64,000 nt of DNA from JBBIMP01 sp037444305 (GTDB lineage: Bacteria > Acidobacteriota > UBA6911), in NCBI GenBank assembly GCA_037444305.1, contig JBBIMP010000011.1, positions 138,332 through 202,331 on the forward strand. Reading direction: 5' to 3'. The notes below the pieces were generated by a model. That model was given only the letters and a program-made list of their open reading frames with translations, was not told where the DNA came from and did not search any database. How positions within the stretch are numbered: position 1 is the first letter of the stretch; each line of letters begins with the position of its first letter. Shown here piece after piece: positions 8,281-17,137 of the stretch. A program made the position numbers and the translations under genes.

Positions 8281-8757
8281 TTACGACGATTTTCCGAGCG
8301 ACTCCGCGTACTGCTCCAGGACTGAGTAATAGGGCTGGGACGGGCGCCGCGACGTCACGTGCTCAAGGGCCTGCAACGCAGTCAGGCCCAGGGCGCGGAT
8401 GGCGTACGCGGCGGCCACCGTCGGCGCGCGGTTCAAGCCGGCAGTGCAATGCAAGTAGACGCGCGCGTCCCTGCAGCCCATGATTTCCTCCAGCAAGGCC
8501 ACCGCTCCGGGAAGCCCTTCCAGCAGAGCATTGCGGTCGAAGTCCGCAATCGGAAACCGGCGGAAGGCGATTCCGGCCTCGTCATAGGCCCTGCTGATCA
8601 GGCGAAGCTGGATCCGGTAGCTGGCCAGATCCGCGTCGCTCTGGAGGTTGACGACCGCCGTGATTTCGAGGCTCTTGAGGTATGCCACATCCTCTGGCAT
8701 GGGATACCCCCCCACCCAGAGGCGCTCCGGGATGATCTCGTGGCAGAGGAATATCAT
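8281..8757 (-). CDS. Dual-specificity/tyrosine protein phosphatase
   Basis: 158 residues from the ATG at 8757, which overlaps the sua5 stop as ATGA and has a GGGGAG ribosome site. The catalytic loop is VYLHCTAGLNRAPTV, i.e. HCx2Gx2R, and the general acid lies in the IADFDRN region. It probably dephosphorylates Tyr/Ser/Thr residues on cytoplasmic proteins, or possibly phospholipid or carbohydrate substrates as some relatives do. Small and single-domain, with no targeting signal. Coupled translation with the tRNA-modification gene is probably just operon packing. Confidence 0.9.
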   Translation of the reverse strand: MIFLCHEIIPERLWVGGYPMPEDVAYLKSLEITAVVNLQSDADLASYRIQLRLISRAYDEAGIAFRRFPIADFDRNALLEGLPGAVALLEEIMGCRDARVYLHCTAGLNRAPTVAAAYAIRALGLTALQALEHVTSRRPSQPYYSVLEQYAESLGKSS

Positions 8758-9794
8758 CGGTCGTGTTTCTCCCCGCGGCTCCGGTCGGCAGAAGCGCCCG
8801 GGTGATCGCCCGCAGACCCCGCAGCGCACCTGCGGAGCCGGTCCATGATGGCAAGGCCCAAACCCTCCTCCGGCACCGGATGCGCAACGATCCGGTCCAA
8901 ACCCAAACCGTCCAGCCGTCGAAGAGCGGCAAAGAGATTGGCGGCCGCTTCCCTCAAATTCCTCCGCTCCGAAAGAACCTCCACAGCCGTGTAGCAGCCG
9001 GGGCAGTCCGGCGGTTCGAGGGTGAGCAGTCCCACGCGTTCAGCGGGTGCGGGTACGGCTCGATCGTTCTCTTCCGGCAGGATCTCGAGCGGCGTGTGCG
9101 TGGCATAGTGACGCTCCATCTGGCCCGGCGCCTGCGGGCTCTGCTCCCGCCGGGTCTCCCAGTCCACGGCTCCGATCAGATCTTCAATCTCCGCCGGGAT
9201 TACTCCTCCCGCGCGAAGAATGCACGGCCTGGACCCCGCCAGAGACAGGACGGTGGACTCTACCCCTACCGGGCATCTTCCCCCGTCGAGGATGAGGTCG
9301 ATTTGCTCCCCCAGGTTTTCCTGCACGTGACGCGCTTCGGTAGGGCTCACGTAGCCGAAGGGATTGGCGCTCGGTGCCGCGATAGCCGTGGCCGAGGCCT
9401 CGATCAGCGCCAGCGCTGCCGGGTGCGCCGGCATGCGGACCGCGACCGTATCCAGCCCCGCCGTGACGATGGGCGGGACCGCATCGGTCTTGCGACTGAC
9501 CAGAGTAAGCGGGCCCGGCCAGAATCTCTTCATAAGCAGCTGAGCTCTCGGGTCAAGGAGCTCCGCATACCTAAGGGCGGATTCCGGCCTGGCGACGTGC
9601 ACGATCAGAGGATCTATCCTGGGCCGGCGCTTGACCTCGAAGATCCGGGCCACGGCCAGGGGATTGCAGGCATCCGCGCCCAAGCCATACACGGTTTCGG
9701 TGGGGAACGCCACCAGCCCCCCGTTGCGAATTATCTCTGCGGCTTCCTCGATGGCGCCGGGAGTGGCTGCCTCAACTATGCGGCCCTGGCTCAA
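8754..9794 (-). CDS. sua5: L-threonylcarbamoyladenylate synthase, long (Sua5) form
   Basis: Makes threonylcarbamoyl-AMP for the t6A modification at position 37 of ANN-decoding tRNAs. 346 residues: an N-terminal YrdC domain (residues ~1-210; VAFPTETVYGLGADA, FEVKRRPRIDPLIVH with the KxR motif, SANPFGYVSPT) and a C-terminal Sua5 domain starting after a linker. The length matches the long Sua5 type rather than the short TsaC type. The ATG at 9794 begins the leftward run that includes the phosphatase. Confidence 0.94.
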   Translation of the reverse strand: MSQGRIVEAATPGAIEEAAEIIRNGGLVAFPTETVYGLGADACNPLAVARIFEVKRRPRIDPLIVHVARPESALRYAELLDPRAQLLMKRFWPGPLTLVSRKTDAVPPIVTAGLDTVAVRMPAHPAALALIEASATAIAAPSANPFGYVSPTEARHVQENLGEQIDLILDGGRCPVGVESTVLSLAGSRPCILRAGGVIPAEIEDLIGAVDWETRREQSPQAPGQMERHYATHTPLEILPEENDRAVPAPAERVGLLTLEPPDCPGCYTAVEVLSERRNLREAAANLFAALRRLDGLGLDRIVAHPVPEEGLGLAIMDRLRRCAAGSAGDHPGASADRSRGEKHDR

Positions 9795-9989
9795 TCTTCC
9801 TCCTGCTCGATCGGCGCCTCCTCGCGGGCGACCGGGACAGTATGCCCCTGGCCAACCCTCGAAACAATACCCCTCAGCGCTCCGCCTTGACAGGTGTCGG
9901 GCCGGTGGCTACATTACCCGAGATTCATAGGCGCCGGCTGGGCCGCTTCCGAGGCCCGGTGATAGGCCGGCCTGGAGCGAGGGTAACTC

Positions 9990-10592
9990 TTGCCGAAACC
10001 CGGTCCCAAGCAAAACAAGCTTGCGGAAGATTCAATGGTCCTGGACGAAAATAGCGGCCTGTATGTCCCCGCATCCCGCGAGGGGCTCGGCCGCGAACCC
10101 GCGTGGTATGCGGTATGCACCCGCAGCCGGTTCGAGAAGAAGCTCCTGGCGGAATTGAGCGACCGCTCCATCGAGGTTTTTCTCCCAATGCGGGAGGTGC
10201 TGAGCCGGTGGAAAGACCGGCGCAAACGCATCTGGATGCCCGTCTTTGCCGGATATATTTTTGTCCACCACGCCCATACGCCCGAAAACCGGCTCAAGGT
10301 GCTCAGCGTCCCCGGGGCGGTGCGCTTTGTCGGCTTCGGCGGGCGGGCGGTGCCCGTGCCCGAAGAGCAGATCGAGGGCGTCCGGCGGTTTTTGGAGGCC
10401 AGTCTTGCGGTCGATCCCTATCCTTACATGACAGTGGGAAGGAAGGTGGAGATTACGGCAGGTCCCCTCAAGGGGATCCGTGGCATACTGGTCAAAAAGA
10501 AAGGGCGTTTCCGCTTCGTTCTGCAGGTTGATCTCATCCGGCAGGCGGTCTCCGTTGAGATCGATGCCTCAGACGTGCAGCCCTTGTATTGA
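9990..10592 (+). CDS. NusG/RfaH-like transcription antitermination factor
   Basis: An NGN domain (WYAVCTRSRFEKKLLAEL, VFLPM, then MPVFAGYIFVHH) is followed by a KOW-type segment (VEITAGPLKGIRGILVKKKG). The pattern of a short divergent NusG paralogue is that of RfaH/UpxY/LoaP factors, which let polymerase read through long operons, usually for surface polysaccharides or secondary metabolites. No such operon is next to it, so its target is unknown. Start: TTG at 9990 behind GAGGG, or ATG at 10035 giving 185 residues; I favour the first weakly. Confidence 0.85.
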   Translation: MPKPGPKQNKLAEDSMVLDENSGLYVPASREGLGREPAWYAVCTRSRFEKKLLAELSDRSIEVFLPMREVLSRWKDRRKRIWMPVFAGYIFVHHAHTPENRLKVLSVPGAVRFVGFGGRAVPVPEEQIEGVRRFLEASLAVDPYPYMTVGRKVEITAGPLKGIRGILVKKKGRFRFVLQVDLIRQAVSVEIDASDVQPLY

Positions 10593-10644
10593 CACCGTCG
10601 CGGCGGTGGCCGGGCCATAGTTGCCGGTGATGAAGGAGGGATTT

Positions 10645-12135
10645 GTGCCGCACAGCCACATTGCTCGTCTTCTCGTCCTGTTTCTCCTGCTGCCGGCGGG
10701 CGCGCAGGCGGAGGACTTCAGGCAGGACCTGATGGAACGCCGGGCCCGGGCCATGCAAATGATGGGCGCGGACACCATCATGATCCTGTGGAGCGCCCCC
10801 TACCGGACCTACTCGCGGAATATCAACTACGAATACCGGCAGGACAGCGATCTCTACTACTTCACCGGCGTCGAGCAGGATGGGACGATCCTTGTCCTCA
10901 TGCCGGGCAACCCGTCCCGCCGGGAAATCCTGTTCATCAAGCGCAGGGACCCTGCCAGGGAGCATTGGCAGGGAAAAATGCTGACGCCGGAAGAAGCTGC
11001 GAGCGCAACCGGCATCGCCACCGTCTGGCTCAACAGCGAATTCGAAGCCTTCGTCGATGCCATCCTGAGCGCCAGGCCCTACGGCTTGCCGCCGGATTCC
11101 GTCTCCGCCGAATACGACGCCTTTTTCAAAGCGCTTTCCACCAATGCGGGACGTCTTTTTCTTCTCCTGGACCCGCGGCCGCGGAGCGGCGGCACGCCGG
11201 GACCCGCTTACGAGTTTTCCAACAAGGTCCGGGAACGCTTCCCGGGCATCAAAATCCAGGACGGCACCGCGATCATGCGCGACCTGCGTATGATCAAGAC
11301 CGCCTATGAGCAGAAGATTCTCCGGCGGAGCGTAGAGATAGCGGCGGAGGCGCAGAAGGCGGCCATGGCCGCCGCCCGGCCCGGGATGCACGAATATCAG
11401 GTGAAGGCTGTCCTCGAATACACCTACCGGTCGATGGGCGCGATGGGCTGGAGCTATCCGCCCATCGTGGGCAGCGGGCCCAATGCCAACATCCTGCACT
11501 ACGAAGGATCAGCCCGGCTGATGCAGCCGGGAGACCTGCTCCTCGTGGATGCGGCGGCCAACTACCAGTACCTCACCGGGGACATCACGCGGACCTACCC
11601 CGTCAGCGGGACTTTCACCGCGGAACAGAAGGACGTTTACCGGATCGTACTCCGGGCCCAGGATGAAGCCCGCAAGATCGCAAAACCGGGCGCGACGCTG
11701 GGCGAGCTGCAGTCGAAGGTTGCCGCGGTGATCCGGGAGGGCCTCCTCCAACTGGGATTGATCACCGATCCCAAGGGGGATCAATACAGGACCTGGCTCA
11801 CGCACGGCACCAGCCATTTTATCGGAATGGATGTGCACGACGTAGGCAATGCTGGGAGCCCGCTCGTCCCGGGGATGGCATTCGTCATGGAGCCTGGGAT
11901 CTACGTGCGCGAGGGCGCGCTCGAAAACCTTCCGAAAACACCGGAGAACGCGGCCTTCATAGAAAAAGTCCGGCCGGCATTCGAAAAGTACCGGAACATC
12001 GGAATCCGCATCGAGGATTCCTTCCTGATGACGGAAGCGGGGCTGGAGTGCCTTTCGGCCGGAGTTCCGCGCACCATCGAGGAGGTCGAGGCCTTCATGA
12101 GGTCGCGGTCCCCCATTCCCGGCCGCATCCCGTGA
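10645..12135 (+). CDS. Exported Xaa-Pro aminopeptidase (peptidase family M24B)
   Basis: Removes N-terminal residues that precede proline. The GTG at 10645 is chosen because a perfect AAGGAGG lies 5 bases upstream; the protein then begins with a clean signal peptide (PHSHIARLLVLFLLLPAGAQA), so it acts outside the cytoplasm. The creatinase-like N-terminal domain (~residues 25-210) is followed by the pita-bread domain with all five metal ligands: Asp in VDAAANY, Asp in GDITRTYP, His in HGTSHFIGMDVHD, Glu in MEPGIYV and Glu in IRIEDS. About 496 residues, full length. Confidence 0.93.
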   Translation: MPHSHIARLLVLFLLLPAGAQAEDFRQDLMERRARAMQMMGADTIMILWSAPYRTYSRNINYEYRQDSDLYYFTGVEQDGTILVLMPGNPSRREILFIKRRDPAREHWQGKMLTPEEAASATGIATVWLNSEFEAFVDAILSARPYGLPPDSVSAEYDAFFKALSTNAGRLFLLLDPRPRSGGTPGPAYEFSNKVRERFPGIKIQDGTAIMRDLRMIKTAYEQKILRRSVEIAAEAQKAAMAAARPGMHEYQVKAVLEYTYRSMGAMGWSYPPIVGSGPNANILHYEGSARLMQPGDLLLVDAAANYQYLTGDITRTYPVSGTFTAEQKDVYRIVLRAQDEARKIAKPGATLGELQSKVAAVIREGLLQLGLITDPKGDQYRTWLTHGTSHFIGMDVHDVGNAGSPLVPGMAFVMEPGIYVREGALENLPKTPENAAFIEKVRPAFEKYRNIGIRIEDSFLMTEAGLECLSAGVPRTIEEVEAFMRSRSPIPGRIP

Positions 12136-12236
12136 CATTCGTAGCGCGGCGCTCTCGGTCCGGCTCTTCCCGTGTTTGTCGGCATTCTTTCGCGTCCTTG
12201 GATTCCTGCCACCCCACAATTCATGAATGATTCGGG

Positions 12237-12479
12237 CTAAAGCCGCCCGGCGATCAGCCGGGCGAGGCGGATTCCTCTGTTCCTGCCGCCGGGCACCATC
12301 CGCAGATCCAGCTCGATGCCGACATCCCCTTTGGAAAAGACAAGAATGGACGCCATCGGACCCAGCCACGCTTCGTCGCCGATCCCCGTCAGCTTTTCGA
12401 AGCCGGAGTCCGAACCGAACAGCTGCGCGGCCATTCGAGTTGCCAGGACCGTCGTCGGACCGTCCTCCCAGCGCCCCGG
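12237..12479 (-). pseudogene. C-terminal fragment of an unidentified (possibly lipoprotein-like) protein
   Basis: An open stretch on the minus strand ends VGIELDLRMVPGGRNRGIR followed by LARLIAGRL, with GIGDEAWLGP before it. This has the look of the conserved end of small exported proteins, and codon use looks coding. The frame is closed by a TGA at 12480-12482, just after the end of gltS. A second frame overlapping the gltS end (from ATG 12546) could supply an N-terminus if one frameshift is assumed. Family not recognised; either a frameshifted gene or a deletion remnant. Confidence 0.35.
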
Positions 12480-12538
12480 TCAACCCCGCCGCGATGGATT
12501 GCCGTGCTACCAGGCATGGAATTGCCGGGATCGGCCTG

Positions 12539-13777
12539 TCAGGCAACCAGGTTTATGAAAAAGGTGATGATCAGGGCGTTGGTGAAATCTATGAAGAAGG
12601 CCCCCACCATCGGCAGCACAAGGAAGGCGCGCGCCGCCGGTCCGAACTTTTCCGTGATGGCTTCCATGTTGGCCACGGCGTTCGGCGTGGCGCCCAGCGC
12701 GAAACCGCAATGCCCCCCCGCCATGACCGCGGCATCGTAGTCCCTGCCCATCACCCTGAAGGTGACGAAGTAGGCGAAGGCTGCGACCATCGAAACCTGC
12801 ACCACCAGGATAATGAGCATCGGGATCGCCAGGTCCAGGAGTTCCCACAGTTTCAGCGACATCAGGGCCATGGAGAGAAACAGGGAGAGACAGATGGTGC
12901 CGATGTCGTCCACCACCCGTTGCTCAATCCTAATCAGCTTGACGAAGTCGTCGGCGTTTCGCAGGAGGGCGGCCGCAATCATCGACCCGATGTAGGCGGG
13001 CAGCGTGATGTAGAGGCCCAGCCACTTGCTCAGGAGCGAACCGATCCACATCGCGGCGAGGATGATGGTCAGCACCTTAAGCAGGGAGTAGGAAGTAGCC
13101 GGCTTGCCCGCGGGTTCGGTGTCGATTTCGGCGTCGAGCGAGGCGTGCTCGAGAGAACTCGCCGCCTTCTCCACTGAGGGCGCTGCGCCGCCGTGACGAG
13201 GGTTGAACACCCGCAGCAGCCGCGTGGCCACCGGGCCGCCGATCAGTCCGCCGCTCACCAGTCCGAAAGTGGCCGCGGCCATGGCCAGCGCGACTCCCCC
13301 GGTGAAGGCATAGTCATCCTCCATCAGCTTGCCGAAGGCGGCTCCGGTTCCGTGTCCGCCCGTCATGGTAATGGAGCCGGCGATGAGGCCGAGGAATCCA
13401 TGCACACCCAGCGCTTTGGCCAGAAGCAGCCCCACTCCGCTCTGCAGCGCCGCCAGCGCCGACGCCAGCAGCCAGAACAGGAGCACCTGAGGACCGCCCA
13501 CCTTCAGCAGTCCAAGACTCGCGCCCAGGCCTATGGTGGTGAAAAACGCGATCATGAGGGGGGCCTGCAGCGCCGTGTCGAACTCGAAGGCCAGCCAACC
13601 GTTCAGCCGGAGCACCAGGGCAATCGCTGCGAAGAGAAAACCGCCGACCACGGGGGCCGGGATGTTGTAGCGGTCCAGCACGCCGACCCGGCGGCGGATC
13701 CCGTTTCCGATGAACAGGACGACGGCCGCCAGTGCGAGCGTCTGAATCATGTCCAGCTTGAGTGCGAATTGTGCCAT
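12539..13777 (-). CDS. gltS: Sodium/glutamate symporter
   Basis: Imports glutamate with Na+. About 412 residues with ten or more hydrophobic segments. Family hallmarks are YNIPAPVVGGFLFA near the N-terminus, FFTTIGLGASL, and the pore signature GSITMTGGHGTGAAFGKL, mirrored in the second half by AVMAGGHCGFALGATPNAV. A central charged loop (residues ~200-250) separates the two inverted repeats, as in E. coli GltS. Start is either the ATG at 13777 (fits the family N-terminus) or 13810/13807; ribosome sites are weak at all of them. Confidence 0.93.
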   Translation of the reverse strand: MAQFALKLDMIQTLALAAVVLFIGNGIRRRVGVLDRYNIPAPVVGGFLFAAIALVLRLNGWLAFEFDTALQAPLMIAFFTTIGLGASLGLLKVGGPQVLLFWLLASALAALQSGVGLLLAKALGVHGFLGLIAGSITMTGGHGTGAAFGKLMEDDYAFTGGVALAMAAATFGLVSGGLIGGPVATRLLRVFNPRHGGAAPSVEKAASSLEHASLDAEIDTEPAGKPATSYSLLKVLTIILAAMWIGSLLSKWLGLYITLPAYIGSMIAAALLRNADDFVKLIRIEQRVVDDIGTICLSLFLSMALMSLKLWELLDLAIPMLIILVVQVSMVAAFAYFVTFRVMGRDYDAAVMAGGHCGFALGATPNAVANMEAITEKFGPAARAFLVLPMVGAFFIDFTNALIITFFINLVA

Positions 13778-14031
13778 GTCACCCCACAGTTGTTCGAGAA
13801 CCAGCATCATTCCACATGGAGCCGTCTCCAGGCCGTGATGTGCCGGTCAGTCTACCAGCATTTCCGGATTCTGCGAGGCGGATTCCATGAGGGAGGAAGG
13901 GAACCGGCCCGCGGTCGCGCGGCTGGAACGACAGCCACGGCGGGGTGATGCGGCCCAGATTGCGGTGATCGGCGAAGAGGGAAAACACCTCGGAAAGCGG
14001 GCGCGGCAGCCATTGCGCAGGCGCAGACTAG

Positions 14032-14065
14032 ATGGTAATATTTCTCATGTGGTAAACAATACCAT
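14032..14065 (+). promoter_or_regulatory. Inverted-repeat operator in front of the PerR-like gene
   Basis: A 34-base AT-rich dyad stands out in a GC-rich background: the left arm ATGGTAATATTT and the right arm (read on the other strand) ATGGTATTGTTT match at 10 of 12 positions. It ends 16 bases before the regulator's start codon. The spacing and AT-rich dyad form fit a Fur/PerR-family site for autorepression; this is inference. Confidence 0.65.
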
Positions 14066-14081
14066 TAAAAATCGCGGAACG

Positions 14082-14564
14082 ATGTCCGCCCGCGAAGCAC
14101 GCGACGTGGATCACTGGTGCCGCCGCTTCGAGGACAAGTGCCGCAGCCGCGGTATCCGGGTGACCTCGCAGCGACTGGCCGTCTACCGCGCCCTGGCGGA
14201 GGATCTCAGCCATCCAACGGCCGACGCGGTTTACGCGCGTCTGCGGCCCGCGATGTCCTCCCTGTCCCTGGCTACAGTCTATCGCATCCTCGAATCGCTG
14301 GAAGAGGAGGGACTCATACGCAGGGTCAGCACTACCGACGGCGTGGGCCGGTTCGACGCCAACATGTCGGTCCACCAGCACCTGTACTGCAGGCTCTGTG
14401 GGAGACTGGCGGACGTGCGGGTGCAGGAGCTTTCTGATCTTGAGTTGCCCGGGATCGGCGCCGGCGGATTCGATGCGGAAGAACTGGACATCCGCGTGGT
14501 GGGCACGTGCAGGGAATGCCGGCCCCCTAAACGACGAAGTCTGCGGAAAAAATCCAACAATTAA
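14082..14564 (+). CDS. perR: PerR-like peroxide-responsive regulator (Fur family)
   Basis: 160 residues from the ATG at 14082; codons upstream in frame overlap the operator and are not coding. Winged-helix domain: RVTSQRLAVYRALAEDLSHPTAD and LSLATVYRILESLEEEGLIRR. The regulatory metal site follows the PerR pattern: His in SHPTAD, Asp in GRFD (PerR) and HQH before CRLCG. Structural zinc cysteines are CRLC and, at the end, CREC. PerR senses H2O2 by metal-catalysed His oxidation and represses peroxide defence. The rubrerythrin gene begins 56 bases downstream, which fits this role. Confidence 0.85.
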   Translation: MSAREARDVDHWCRRFEDKCRSRGIRVTSQRLAVYRALAEDLSHPTADAVYARLRPAMSSLSLATVYRILESLEEEGLIRRVSTTDGVGRFDANMSVHQHLYCRLCGRLADVRVQELSDLELPGIGAGGFDAEELDIRVVGTCRECRPPKRRSLRKKSNN

Positions 14565-14620
14565 GCTAATATCCAGACAACCGGGGTGCCCGACGCGCCC
14601 CAAACAGAAGGAGAACCAAT

Positions 14621-15040
14621 ATGGCAGAATTGAAAGGCTCCAAGACCCACGACAATCTGAAATACGCTTTTGCCGGAGAGTCGCAGGCAAACCGCCGTTA
14701 TCTTTATTTCGCCAAGATCGCCGACGTCGAAGGCTACCCGGAAGTGGCGGGTAACTTCCGCGAAACCGCGGAAGGGGAAACCGGCCACGCGCATGGACAC
14801 CTGGATTACCTGAAGAAGGTGGGCGACCCCGCGACGGACCTGCCGATGGGCAGCACGGAGGATAACCTCAAGGCTTCGATTGCGGGCGAGACCCACGAGT
14901 ACACGGACATGTACCCGGGAATGGCCAAGACGGCGCGCACCGAGGGCTTCGCGGAAATCGCCGACTGGTTCGAAACCCTGGCCAAGGCGGAAAAGTCCCA
15001 CGCGGGCCGGTTCGAGCAGATGCTGAAATCCATCAGCTGA
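14621..15040 (+). CDS. Rubrerythrin, short form without rubredoxin domain
   Basis: A diiron ferritin-like protein that reduces H2O2. 139 residues in two helix pairs carrying the iron ligands: FAGESQANRRYLYFA and EGETGHAHGH in the first half, IAGETHEYTDMY and KAEKSHAGRF in the second. The C-terminal rubredoxin (CxxC...CxxC) seen in standard rubrerythrins is missing, so an outside electron donor is needed; the Fe-S protein next door may supply electrons (inference). The ribosome site AGAAGGAG is strong. A terminator-like hairpin follows. Confidence 0.92.
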   Translation: MAELKGSKTHDNLKYAFAGESQANRRYLYFAKIADVEGYPEVAGNFRETAEGETGHAHGHLDYLKKVGDPATDLPMGSTEDNLKASIAGETHEYTDMYPGMAKTARTEGFAEIADWFETLAKAEKSHAGRFEQMLKSIS

Positions 15041-15068
15041 GGTTTATTCCACCCAGAGTTGAACCGAG

Positions 15069-15105
15069 CGGGGCGAGGCCGTGTGCGAGGTTTCGCCCCG
15101 ATTTT
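15069..15105 (+). terminator. Intrinsic terminator after the rubrerythrin gene
   Basis: The stem CGGGGCGA at 15069-15076 pairs with TCGCCCCG at 15093-15100 and is followed by ATTTTC. It lies 29 bases past the rubrerythrin stop. It may be leaky, with read-through into the Fe-S protein gene that starts 36 bases later. Confidence 0.6.
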
Positions 15106-15140
15106 CCGCATAAACCGCGAATCAGGCCGCTGGGGGACCT

Positions 15141-16520
15141 ATGAGCAATCCCGAAGGCAACATCTCGTACCAACCCACCGACGGGCTTTCCTACGACCCG
15201 AATGAAGCCAGATACTGGGAGGAATCCGCGCTCGCCATGGAGCTCACGCGGGCCTTCGAGATCTGTCACGGCTGCCGGATGTGCTTCAAGTACTGCGACA
15301 CCTTTCCCGGGCTCTTCTCGCTTCTCGATGAAGAGCACGGGGGCGACGTCCGGAAACTGGCCGCGGCCGAGATCGAGCGGTTTCTCGATACCTGCTTCCA
15401 GTGCAAGCTGTGTGACGTCAACTGTCCTTACACGCCGCGGGACAATCACGAATACCAGCTTGATTTTCCGAAGCTGGTGCACCGGTACCGGGCCGTGCGA
15501 ACGAGGAAGTCGGGCGTGCGGATGAGAAACAGAATCCTGGCCGATCCCGATGCGGTCGGGCGCGTGGCGCGCATGAGCTTTGGCCTGGCCAACCTGGCCA
15601 ACCGCGTGGGGCTCGTCCGGTGGTTCCTGGAGAAGCTGGCCGGCATCCACCGAAAAAAGCTGCTTCCCGATTTTGCGTCCCGGACCTTCGAGCAGTGGGC
15701 CGAGCAGACGGGAAGGATCGCCTCCCGGCCCGGATGCGAAGCGGTTCTCTTTCAGACCTGCTTTGTGCAGAACAACAAGCCGCAGATCGGCGTGGACACC
15801 ATCGAGGTACTCGAAAAGAACAGTGTCGATGTCAAGTGTGTCAAAGGCCTGGTCTGCTGCGGAATGCCGTCCTGGGAGCACGGCGACCTGGAATCGCTCC
15901 GGTTACAGGCCGTGCGGAACCTTGAGATACTTCTCCCGTTCGTGGAAGCCGGGGCGAAGGTCCTGGCCGTCAATCCCACCTGCTCGATGATGATGCGCCG
16001 GGAATATCCGGAACTTGTGGCCGCGGAAAACCGCGAAGCAGCGCGCAAAGTGGCGGCCGCCGTCATGGACCCGAGCGAGTACCTCTGGTCCATCCGGGAG
16101 GAGCCCCGATTCAACACCGAATTCAAAAGCACCCCCGGCGGGAGCGTGAGCTACCACGCGCCCTGTCACCTGCGGGCGCAATCGGTCGGTTTCCGGGGGC
16201 GCGATCTCCTGCGAAAGATCCCGGGCGTCAAACCCGTGCCGGTAATGGAATGCTGCGGCCACAATGGGACCTACGCGATGACCGTCGAAGGTTTCGAACC
16301 GTCGCGTCGCCTCGGCCGGAAAGCGTTCGAAGGCATGCGCGAACCGGCCTCAAAAGTGTGGTCCACGGACTGTCCCCTGGCGGCGCTGCAGTTTCAGCAG
16401 CACGCGGGTGTGAAAGCACTGCATCCGATGTCGATCCTGGCCCGCGCCTACCGGCAGGACGGTTTCGAAAGCAAGGTAGCCCCTGCGGGAGAGACGGGCG
16501 GCAGAAAGGAGTCCGAATGA
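15141..16520 (+). CDS. HdrD/GlpC-like iron-sulfur oxidoreductase subunit
   Basis: 459 residues. Two ferredoxin-type 4Fe-4S motifs near the N-terminus (CHGCRMCFKYC and CFQCKLCDVNCP), then two cysteine-rich CCG domains (around CGMPSWEHGD and ECCGHNGTYAMT), as in heterodisulfide reductase subunit D and glycerol-3-phosphate dehydrogenase subunit C. It likely shuttles electrons between a membrane or soluble donor and a thiol or peroxide-reducing partner. The next gene, DUF3501, overlaps by ATGA. The rubrerythrin/HdrD-like/DUF3501 trio recurs in other bacteria, to my knowledge, and suggests a reductase supply chain for rubrerythrin. Confidence 0.9.
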   Translation: MSNPEGNISYQPTDGLSYDPNEARYWEESALAMELTRAFEICHGCRMCFKYCDTFPGLFSLLDEEHGGDVRKLAAAEIERFLDTCFQCKLCDVNCPYTPRDNHEYQLDFPKLVHRYRAVRTRKSGVRMRNRILADPDAVGRVARMSFGLANLANRVGLVRWFLEKLAGIHRKKLLPDFASRTFEQWAEQTGRIASRPGCEAVLFQTCFVQNNKPQIGVDTIEVLEKNSVDVKCVKGLVCCGMPSWEHGDLESLRLQAVRNLEILLPFVEAGAKVLAVNPTCSMMMRREYPELVAAENREAARKVAAAVMDPSEYLWSIREEPRFNTEFKSTPGGSVSYHAPCHLRAQSVGFRGRDLLRKIPGVKPVPVMECCGHNGTYAMTVEGFEPSRRLGRKAFEGMREPASKVWSTDCPLAALQFQQHAGVKALHPMSILARAYRQDGFESKVAPAGETGGRKESE

Positions 16521-17074
16521 GCGCAAGACAGGTCCAGCGGAATGAGATCGTGGATTACCAGTCCTACGGAGACATCCGGCCGGCTTTTCAGAAAGAGGTC
16601 TTTGCGGCCAAGTCGGTGCGCCGGATCCATGTGGGAGAGCGCTTCACCTTTCTGTTCGAGAATGCACTGACAATCCGGTATCAGATCCAGGAGATGATGC
16701 GTGCGGAAAAGATCGTCCGGGAAAAAGACATAGAGCACGAGCTTAAGACCTACAACGGAGTGCTCGGCGGGGACGGCGAGCTGGGCTGCACCCTCCTGAT
16801 CGAGATCGACGACCCCGACGAGAGGGCCGTGAAGCTGCGCGAGTGGCTCAGGCTGCCGGAGCATATTTACGCCCGGATGCCCGACGGCAACAAGGTGCGT
16901 CCCTCATTCGACGAGAGCCAGCGCGGGAGCGAGAGGGTTTCCTCCGTGCAGTATCTCAAATTCCCCGTTGGCCACCAGATCCCGGTCGCGATCGGCATCG
17001 ACCTGCCGGGGATCGAAGCGGAGTCGGAACTGAGCGATGCCCAGCGGGCCGCGCTGGGTGAAGACCTAGCTTGA
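16517..17074 (+). CDS. DUF3501-family protein
   Basis: 185 residues from the ATG at 16517, overlapping the Fe-S protein stop as ATGA. Typical family N-terminus: RNEIVDYQSYGDIRPAF, followed by HVGERFTFLFENALTIRYQI and later LKFPVGHQIP. Function is not known; the family almost always accompanies an HdrD/GlpC-like Fe-S protein and often rubrerythrin, as here, which suggests a partner or assembly factor. No signal peptide, membrane segment or cysteine cluster. Confidence 0.88.
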   Translation: MSARQVQRNEIVDYQSYGDIRPAFQKEVFAAKSVRRIHVGERFTFLFENALTIRYQIQEMMRAEKIVREKDIEHELKTYNGVLGGDGELGCTLLIEIDDPDERAVKLREWLRLPEHIYARMPDGNKVRPSFDESQRGSERVSSVQYLKFPVGHQIPVAIGIDLPGIEAESELSDAQRAALGEDLA

Positions 17075-17137
17075 TTTTTATTGAGGGGGCGCGTCTCCGC
17101 CTGCGGATAAACGCTGTCGAACGCCGGGTGCAGGGCC

